Source of the DNA: Azolla caroliniana
Taxonomy: Eukaryota; Polypodiophyta
Length of the DNA stretch: 64,000 nucleotides
Reading direction: 5' to 3'
Assembly (NCBI GenBank): GCA_043228905.1
Contig: JBHGNT010000007.1
Location: 9,734,001 to 9,798,000 of the forward strand
This document shows positions 55,970-64,000 of the stretch, piece after piece. Both the position numbers and the translations under genes were made by a program. Position 1 is the stretch's first letter. Each line of letters opens with the position of its first letter. The notes under the pieces are model-generated. The model made no database searches. It was not told the DNA's origin and worked only from the letters and a program-made list of their open reading frames with translations.

Positions 55970-56393
55970 AGTTCAAGTTGCAATTTCTACGAAAAAAGTC
56001 TCATAATTCACAAATACAAGACATCAAACCTTGTGCTGACATAATATACATGTAGTTGGTTCCAATGGTTGCCAACAATTCCCAATAGTTTTATCTTGGA
56101 CGAAAAAGTCTCATAATTAACAAATACAAGACATAAGACCTTGTGGTGACATAATCTACATGTAGTGGATACAATGGTTGGCACCAATTCAAAAAATCCA
56201 TACGTATCGAATTAAGTCTTGTGACTTGAGCATTCAAAATTAAGTCTTAGCATAAATATCTAATTAAATCTTGCTTGTTAGAATTATTCACTCTATTCCT
56301 AATCATTGAGGAATCTTGTGTTTCTGCAATTTATGGTTAATTAAGATTTTATTTTATTTTAGAGAAAGTCCTTCAACTCTATCAACTTTGTAA

Positions 56394-56466
56394 TCCATTG
56401 TACTCTAGTTGGTTAGGATACTCGGCTTTCACCCGAACGACCCGGGTTCAAGTCTCGGCAATGGAA
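56394..56466 (+). tRNA. tRNA-Glu(TTC)
   Basis: Perfect acceptor stem; CCGAA in the anticodon stem gives one mismatch, T stem has one wobble. OTA-2 starts 107 bp downstream. Confidence 0.76.
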
Positions 56467-56573
56467 ACAACAAGTCTAGTTGAGGTTCCATCTTGTAAAA
56501 AAAGGGTTTCATAATTAAGAAATACAAGACATAAAATCTTGTGGTGACATAGCCTACTTGTAGTGGGTTACAA

Positions 56574-56993
56574 TGTTATTCGCTTAGCCGGACAAGGCCT
56601 AACACAAGGTGTCACGGAGACACTTCACCAAAGGGTGATTACGGCATAGGATTAAGATTCAACGATTACACCAACTTACGTAGGTTACACAATTAGAATG
56701 CTTTGGTTAATTGCACGCGTAAGATCTAACAGTAATTACAGAACGGAAATCAAGACAGAAGTATAAACATCATAAGCTCTATTAATTATCTGCTGTGATT
56801 ACAATGGGGTCCGGGCCTTTAAATAGGTTCCCGGCCCGTAGTACAAAACGGTGCCTCTCGCACCTATTCGGGATCCGTCCGGATCTGGAACGGCATACCG
56901 TTTCCAGTCTGTCTGTCCACACTATGCTCATTTACAACTATATTTAATTAATTCCTTCACTCCGTATTTTGGACTCCTTGCCGGCCGGTAACA
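56574..56993 (-). repeat. OTA-2 3' LTR
   Basis: 420 bp; on the minus strand TGTTACCGGCCGG to AATAACA. Clearly related to the OTA-1 LTR but more diverged than the OTA-1 pair are from each other; TATTTAAA box conserved (56818-56825). Confidence 0.92.
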
Positions 56994-57045
56994 CATGGCA
57001 CGCCCGTGGGATAGTACCTTGTACGTCGAATCCTTCTCGGCCCCT

Positions 57046-59649
57046 TCATTGTTCACCCAAATTGTCCAAAATACTTTGTTCAAGAATTTCCACTTGTTCC
57101 TCCGGTTGTGGTTGTTGCGGCTGTGCTTGCTGCTGTTGTTGCGGTTGGGACTGCGGCTGTTCCGGCTGCTCTATAGGCGGCTGCTCCGTTTGTTTCTCTG
57201 ACTCCGGCTGTTCCGTTTGACTGCTTCCGGTCCGGTCTCCTTCCAGTAACGGTTCCTCATCACTGAGGTTGACCGTAACCGGTTCTCGTTCTTTCTCTCC
57301 CCGGATCCGGGACCTCTCGTAGCTTTCAAACTGGATCTGCGCCTCCAGCCTGTCGTCGTCCAGCTGAGCTACAAGTTGCCGGACTTGCCCTAGTTGGTCG
57401 TCTGCCAAGGCTTGAAAGTCTTCGGCAAGCTCATCCCTTATGCCGGTGAAGTCTTCGGAAGTCAGCATATAGCAATCATCTCCCTCCTTCCGCCGGTTCT
57501 CTACGTCGGCCCGGAGCAGTTGGAGTTCCGCCGCGTTCGTGGCCCACTGGGTCCACCATTTGACGGAGCCGTTGTCAATCAAGCTCTTGGTCTGGTTCAA
57601 CCAGGCCCGCATGATATCCTGGATGCGACTTGCTCCCATTTGCGCTCTACTTTCCACCACTTGTCACTCCTCCTTCAACTGCTTGATGAGATTCGCCGTA
57701 TCCTCCGCCTGCTCTCTGTAGCGCGTCAGCTGCCCTTGATATGTCGTTTGCAGCCTCTGCAGTACCTCCGCCGCTCTTTCTTTTTCCGCCTGCTGTTGCC
57801 TGAGGAGCTCTGTCCGAACCTTCTCCGCCTCTTCCAACCGTCTTCTGGTTTCCGCTTGTTCCTTGGCGAATGCGGTTGCGGTCCGATCCATTGCTTGCCG
57901 GAGCTCATCCGTCCGTTCCTTGTGCTCCGTTTGCAACCGTTTATACTCCCGGTGCAAGTGCTCAAATTCCTCCGTTTTTTGTTTGAGCTTGCCGTTGATC
58001 TGGCGCTGGTTCCGGTCCTCCCGATCCTTTACCTGCCGGAGTTCCTCTTTCAGGCGCTCTACTTCTGTTTCGGCGTTCCTCCGGAGCCTGTCCTTCTCTT
58101 GCAGCATTTTCTCCTTCTCCTCCTTGAGCCGGTCGTACGCTTGGTGGCCTTTCCGTAAGCTCTCCTCCGCCCGGCGTAGATTCTCAGCAGTCTTTTTGAG
58201 TTCTGCCTCCGCTGCCGTCTTCAATTCTCTTTCGCGGCTCCTCAGCGCTTCTTGGGCAGCTAGCTCATCCTTTAAATCCGCAAGCTCTTGGGCTTGTGCC
58301 GCATTTCTCTCCGGAACGGTTTCCGTTGCCGGGGTCTGATTGCTATGTACAGGTTGATCTGACGCCTTATTCTGTACATTGCCCGGAGTCGCCGGTGCTT
58401 GGACTTGTGTTGTCAAAGCGAATTGAGCCATTTCCCTGGTGACCCTGTCCAAGTCTTGTTCAAGGCTCCGGATTCTGGACCGGGCCGTCTCTAGATCTAC
58501 GGTTGTGACGAGCAACCGTTCGTTGTGCGCTCTCTCCTCCGCCTCTATGTACTCGACCGCTCCGGCGATCTGCTCACCTACCCACCGTAGCCACATGCTA
58601 CTGGTGCCTTGCTGCTGTACTGGTCCTACTCCTTGGCTACCGTGTGTGCTGGCTGGGCTCGCCGGCTGTTGAGTTCCGGTTCTCGCCGTCTCCGGAGCCG
58701 TTGGAATGACCTCTGGTATCGAAGTCGACAAGGCCGGTTCTACCCGCACCGGTTCCGGTTCCTCCCTTGTGTTTTGCTCAGGTTGAGTTCGGGGCGTTTC
58801 TTTCTTTTGCGGGTCCGAACGCTCCCCCGCTGCCCCGGCGGTCCCACTTCTTGACCGTCGTTGGAGGTGCTCTTCTGGCTCCTCCGTTTCCTCTTCCTGG
58901 GTAACGGCATGTTTCTGTGCCGTCAAGGGTTCTGGTTCCTTCTGACCCGGTCGTCGTATGGTTATCTTAACGGGTCCCACCGGTGACACCTCCTCCGGTT
59001 CTTGGAGCCGTTTCTTCCCTTTCGTCGCCTTCGACGCCAGTAGCTGTTGTCGTTTGGACGCCGGCTTCGAGGTGCTTCCTTCCGATACTCTTGGCCGCTT
59101 CTTTGGCTGAACGGTCTCGACCGGCGGCACGAGCAATGTTATCCACTGAGCTACGGCGTGCCACAGCTTCCGGCCCTCCTTGCCGTCCTTTCCTCGTACC
59201 ATGTCGATTGCCACACACAACCCGTCTGCAATCAACACCGGCCAATCCACCTTGGTCCCTTCATAGGTGGCTATGATCATCCCTGCCCGATTTTTTGGCA
59301 TGACAGGGGGTCGGGGGTACACGTGGCCGTACTCGTGGAGCACTCGAGCTATCTCCCTGAATAGCGGATCTTCGCCGCCCTGCGTTCGATAGCCTTTGCC
59401 GGCAACAGAGTACTCACCGAAATATCGGATGAGTTGCTCCGAGGTTGGGTTATCGATCTGAAAGATACCTCCCTCCGGAAGGCCTGTTAGCGCACGGATC
59501 GCTTCCTCGGTGATAACTTCTGTGTCGAGCTCCTTGATGACCCGGTCGGCTTCTCTGTGCGGTGGTGCCTCCATGATGGCCAAGAACCCCTCCAGTCCGT
59601 GTTGCCTGAACCATTTCCTGGCCGCTTCCGACAGCGTTTGTGGTTCCAT
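57046..59649 (-). pseudogene. OTA-2 ORF3 (coiled-coil protein), one nonsense codon
   Basis: Start chosen at the ATG 59649 (MEPQTLSEAARKW), which matches OTA-1; an open stretch upstream to 59949 is not conserved. 867 codons before the final stop, with one internal TGA at 57661-57663 where OTA-1 has Arg. Order: globular N-terminal domain (about 1-200), basic KKRPRV segment, Pro/Glu/Thr-rich linker (about 240-360), long coiled coil (about 380-660) with heptad-like LKDELAAQEALRSRERELK, KWWTQWATNAAELQLLRADV, then a Gln/Pro-rich tail ending near QILDNLGEQ-like residues. No zinc finger, signal peptide or membrane helix seen. Unknown function. Confidence 0.9.
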
Positions 59650-59996
59650 GTCTGCTTCGAGGTCGAGGAAAGATGGCGAGGTAGAGTGGTGATGAGAGTG
59701 AGAGCGAGAGAGAGAGCGTTCTGAACGCGGGGGTTCTCTGAGTGCAGGTTCGCGTCTGCTAAGCTTCCACTGCCTTGGTGCTTCTGTGCTTCTTGGCTCG
59801 CGAAAAAAGAAGGTCTCCATGCGCTCTTCTTTTTCTCTGTGCGTCTTGGCGCCTTTTTCGAGCATGCGCACGTCGTGTACCGATTTAGTATTAAGTAACG
59901 TGGCGGCTCTTAAATGCCCACTACGTACCTTTTCGCTCCTTGCTTTCACACCCGTTCATACCTCGATTTTTAATGATTTTTATTTTTTATTTATTT

Positions 59997-60028
<32 letters not shown>

Positions 60029-60043
60029 TGACGGTATGTGATC
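59650..60043 (-). other. OTA-2 spacer between pol and ORF3
   Basis: On the minus strand: a run of AAAT/ATAA words (59970-60028), then CTCTCTCTCGCTCTCACTCT-type pyrimidine sequence, then CAG two bases before the ORF3 ATG. Same layout as 26161-26557. Confidence 0.6.
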
Positions 60044-62945
60044 TTACACATCCGTAGGTCTCTTCGGACCCTTACCGTTTTCCTTACGGATTGCCGTGTC
60101 TTCCTTCGACTCTGCTATTGGTTCCCCGTCGTCTTTTTCTTCCATCTGTACCGTTCCCGGTATAGTGCCGGTGAGCTGCATAAACGGGTTCTTTGGCATC
60201 GGTCCTTTATAGGGCTTTAGTCTAAATCCGTTCACCCACTTGTCTAGTACTTCACCGGCAAGTGTCCCTATCTGATAGGACCCGTTGTATTCCCGTGTCA
60301 GCCAATACGGGCCTGTCCATCTAAACCGGAGTTTACCCGGCATCTTGCCCATCCTTGTTTGGAATACTAGAACCGGTTTCCCAATTTCGAACATCTTTTC
60401 GTTACCTTTCCGGTGACGGTCAACGAACGCTTTCCGTCGTCGTTGCTCCAGTTCCATGTGTAGGATGCTGGCCAGCCGTTGCTCCTCCAGTTCGCATAGT
60501 GCTGCTAACCGCATTTCCTCCGACTTCTTTTCATTCAGCCGTTCCCGTAGTTGGATCTGTAAGCTTGGTACCTGAAATTCCACCGGCATGACCGCTTCTA
60601 AGCCGAATGCTAACCGGAATGGCGTTGTCTGGATACTTGTCTTGTATGCCGTTCGGTACGCCCATAGCGCGCTATGGAGCTTTGTATCCCAGTCCGTCCG
60701 GTTTTCATTGACGATTTTGCGGAGAATGTTCTGCAGCGTTTTGTTGGTGGACTCTGCTAACCCGTTCGCTTGTGGGTAGTACGGTGTGCTCCGTTTATGA
60801 ACCACGACATAGAACGTTGTTAAGCTTTCCACTACCTGGCCGAGGAAGTGCCCTCCTTGGTCGCTGATTAATTCAATCGGACATCCATATCGGCACCAAA
60901 TGTTTTCGTACAGGAATTTTGTTGTGGATGACACGGTATTGTCTCTCAAGGCCTTAGCCTCCACCCATTTAGTGCAATAAACCGTTGCCACGATGACATA
61001 ACGATTACCCGTTCTCATTGCCGGTGGCTTGAACGGTCCGACAAAATCCAACCCCCACTTCTGGAATGGCTCTAGTGGAAGTACCGGTTGGTGTGGCATC
61101 CGTGCTTGCTCCGTAGGCTGGCCCATTCGTTGGCATAGGTCACATTCCTTAGCGTACTTGACGGCGTCTTTTAACGTCGTGGGCCACCACAAGCCGCTCT
61201 GCCATACTTTTCTTGCCGTCGCTTCCCCGGCATAATGTCCTCCGGCAACCCCACAGTGTGCTTCCCGTAAGATTACTTCTTTCTCGTCACTACGGACTGC
61301 CCGTCTTCATATTCCATCTGCTCCCTTGTGGTAGAGAGTGTCCCGTAACAGACAGAAATTGCGGCTCTGCACCGCCAGTCGTTTCCTCTCATCCCGGTTC
61401 ATTTCCTCCGGTGGCAGGCCCGTGCTTAGGAACTGGTGCATGTTTGTCAGCCACCTATCTTCTGATGCCACCGTGTCGTCCGCTGCCGTTTCCGGGGTGA
61501 TACGGAATAACTCTGCGTCCGGGAATTCATCCGCTACTCCGTCGTCTGATTCTCCGGACTCTAACCGACTCAGATAGTCTGCTACGTCATGCTGGATACC
61601 GGGCCGGTGGAAGATCTCGAATTCGAACTCTTGCAACAGCAAGGTCCAACGGGCCAACTTACCGGTCAGGGACGCCTTGGACACTAAGTACAGGAGCGCC
61701 GAGTGATCCACATGAAATGAAAACTTCCTCCCCAATAGGTAATGACGAAACTTTGTTACACTTTAGATCATGCCCAGGGCCTCCCGTTCTGTCGTTGAAT
61801 AGTTCTTCTCCGCTTGGGACAGCTTCCGGCTGGCGTAATATACCGGCCGGTACCATTTGGGCTCCGTAAGTTGCATTAAGGCGCTGCCGATAGCGATGTC
61901 GGAAGCGTCAACGAACACATGAAATTCCTTGCTCCAATCCGGAGGCTGGAGGACGGGTGCTTGCGACAAAAGTACCTTCAGGGCGTTGTATGCCTTGTCC
62001 TCCGTATCCGTCCATTGGAACGGTGTCCGGTGTACCGCGGTGTGTAATGGTGTAGCCAAGTCAGCCAAGTGATGGAGCATCCGGCTGTGCCACCGGATCT
62101 GTCCTAAGAATCGGCTTAGTGCTTTGGCCGTTTTCGGTGCCGGTGCCCCTAGTATCGCGTTTACTTTGTCGGGGTCGACCGCAATGCCCTCCTTACTTAC
62201 AATGTGTCCCAGCAATATTCCACTTGAAACTCCAAAGATGCATTTTGCTGGGTTTAAGCTTAGCCGGTATAACCTACACTTTTCAAGGCATAACCGTAGG
62301 TGCTGCAAATGGTCTTTTCCCCGGCTATAGACTGCAAAATCATCCAGGAAAACCTGCATGAAGGAAGGAATGTATTCGCCGAAGATCTCCATGATGATTC
62401 GCTGGAAAGTTGCTGGTGCCGTTTTTAGGCCAAACATCATTACTTCGGCCACAAACACCCCCCATTCGGTGACGAACGTTGTCTTCTCCTGGTCGTTGGG
62501 GTGCATCCGGATTTGATTGTATCCGCTGAAGCCGTCTAAAAAGCTATAAACTTCATGGCCGGCGACGGCATCCAGTACTCCATCCGTGAACGGAAGAGGG
62601 AATGCATCCGTAATTGTGGCGGCATTTAGTTTCCTGTAATCTACACACACGCGGATTTTACCGTTCTTCTTGGGTACGACGACGATGGGGCTCAGCCACG
62701 TTGCTTTCTTTACCGGCCGGATGAAGCCCACTCTTAGGAGTTTGTCGATTTCCTCCTTCACTTTGGCGGCGTAGTTGGGGTTCATTCGGTAACGTCTTTG
62801 CGCCACTGGTTTCGCGTCCTTGCCTAAGTGGATCTGATGCTGATATAGTTGAGGGTCCAGCCCTCGCATGTCTTCGTATGACCAGGCGAATACGTCGCGA
62901 AACTCCGTGAGAAGTTTGATCATCGCCGCTTTATCTTCCGGCTTT
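60044..62945 (-). pseudogene. OTA-2 Pol, RT to integrase, two nonsense mutations
   Basis: One frame: RT (VDYRKLNAATITDAFPLPF, FLDDFAVYS), TAA near 61761 where OTA-1 has Tyr, RNase H (DASDIAIGSA; DYLSRLESGE), TGA near 61304 where OTA-1 has Trp, then integrase (CDLCQRMGQ; LDFVGP, ISDQGGHF, NGLAESTNK) and a C-terminal RWTGPYWL region without chromodomain. Joined to the protease frame by a frameshift near 62945. Confidence 0.93.
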
Positions 62946-63981
62946 CATTTCTTTGGCGATGTGTACCGGCTTTGATTCGTCCTTGCTTCCTAGGTTCACT
63001 TCGTCGAGCTGGGATGCTTTTACCCGTTGGGAAACGGCCAATTTCCCGTTCCAACGCTTCCTGTGCTTGCCGTAATTCCCGAATCGCATCTTTGTCCGGT
63101 TCGGCTTCGGTTTCGTCCCGCTGCGGCAAGTATGGCGCTACGGCTTCAACCACGTCTATCTCAAAGAGTGGTACGATCTTCGGGTGTTCCTCCAAGTACT
63201 GGGCTTCTTCGTCGTCTGCCAACCCTTCCAGCATGTTCACGCATTCCGCATATAGCGGTGTGCATTCCTTACCGTTGCTCGTCCGTGGTTGTGTCGGAAC
63301 CCGGACCTTGGCTTTTCCGCGCCGGAAGGTAATCATATTTTTCCGCCAATTTTGCTTGATGTGTGCTGTTTTCAACCATGGTCTGCCCAGCAACAGTGGG
63401 TACGCGCCTTGCGTCTGTAGCTGCAGCACTACAGCCGAGATGTGAAATGTGTGACCTCCTATGGTGACTTCCAATTTCCGTATTAAGCCCGTCAGCCGTA
63501 CAGAGCTCGTATCCGCCATCCGTAGCCAGAACGGACATGGCTCCCATTCATGTATACCCAAGGCATTACACTTGTGGAGGCTTATTACGTTCACCCCGGA
63601 ACCTCCATCGATTACTGTGCCGGGAAGTTCGTGCCCTTTGACAATAGCTGTAATCACCGGACTACTAGTGTCCACCACCGTCGGTCCCTCCTCCGGATTC
63701 GAGAAAAGGACTGGTGCCGGTGGGGCTATACCGTCTGTCAGGCCCGTTTTTAGTCCTTCCGTAAATCGCGGCACGAGCTGCAAGAGTCGTCCTAATGGCA
63801 ACGTGATCTGACATTCTTGCAGTGCTTGCCATGTCTCGTTTTCGGGGTGGCTACCGCCGGCACTCCCTATGGTATTCGCCTTTTGCCGTTCCGCGTCCGC
63901 GACGTTCCTTTCATTGGCTTCCTTAACCCATTCCGTCGCCTGTTTTCGTATGGCCTCTTGTGTTTCCCATTCTTTGGCCAT
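62920..63981 (-). pseudogene. OTA-2 protease region
   Basis: From ATG 63981 (MAKEWETQEAIRKQ), the counterpart of 22265 in OTA-1. Contains VIDGGSGVNVIS (near 63620) and LLGRPWLKTAHIKQNW. A one-base shift near 62945 (KEMKAGR) takes it out of the RT frame. Confidence 0.88.
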
Positions 63982-64000
63982 GCCTTTCGACCGTGTGGTT

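Larger units (their letters stand above)
52027..56573 (+). repeat. tRNA-Glu tandem array, block D
   Basis: Nine full-length tRNAs and two fragments, spacers as in block C. Holds a fourth copy of the 231-bp insertion. Ends where OTA-2 is inserted, in the middle of the ATGTAGTGGGTTACAA landmark. Confidence 0.93.
56574..64000 (-). mobile_element. Ty3/gypsy element OTA-2, 3' part; 5' end outside window
   Basis: Same family and layout as OTA-1, on the minus strand: protease, RT, RNase H, integrase, spacer, ORF3, 3' LTR. Gag and the 5' LTR lie beyond 64000. Inserted in the tRNA array at TTACAA. Confidence 0.95.

Noticed and set aside
59650-59949. Upstream extension of OTA-2 ORF3 (100 residues)
   Set aside because: Not conserved in OTA-1, where the frame starts at the equivalent of 59649; it covers the pyrimidine tract.

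Overview
This window looks like repeat-rich, probably heterochromatic, nuclear DNA of a land plant. The evidence is plant-type tRNA-Glu genes with a CAA motif upstream, an interstitial TTTAGGG (plant telomere) insert, Ty1/copia elements, a Ty3/gypsy chromovirus, and long non-chromoviral Ty3/gypsy elements with a DGGS-type protease. The style of the retroelements would suit a non-seed plant (lycophyte, fern or bryophyte), but that is a weak guess. I see no ordinary single-copy host gene.

The backbone is a head-to-tail array, all on the + strand, of units of roughly 290-670 bp (most often about 390-460 bp). Each unit carries one tRNA-Glu gene or pseudogene. I count 50 full-length copies and 8 fragments in four blocks: A 9111-19235, B 34141-37964, C 39976-46318, D 52027-56573. 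Most copies have anticodon TTC; three in block B read CTC, and three in block C read TCC (a Gly anticodon on a Glu body). Part of block A has a higher-order period of about 1.55 kb. One tRNA has telomere repeats in its D-loop.

Retroelements punctuate and nest in this array. (1) 1-9110: a decayed copia element whose 3' LTR is split at 2741-8539 by a recent chromovirus with identical 454-bp LTRs. (2) 19835-33450: a complete but decayed gypsy element (here OTA-1) with gag, pol and a long extra ORF3; its ORF3 is split by a gag-only LTR element (TR-GAG1, 27306-30910). (3) 37965-39975: a doubly truncated copia fragment, minus strand. (4) 46319-52026: a composite of a second gag-only element (TR-GAG2) and a 5'-truncated divergent gypsy pol. 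(5) 56574-64000: the 3' part of a second OTA element (OTA-2), minus strand, running off the window.

Age order from LTR differences counted by eye: chromovirus 0/454, TR-GAG1 about 8/790, OTA-1 9/435, agreeing with the nesting. Points most worth following up: the tRNA-Glu array and its anticodon variants, the tRNA-like pol III boxes and large palindromes in the LTRs of the two gag-only elements, and ORF3, a predicted coiled-coil protein of about 870 residues conserved in both OTA copies.
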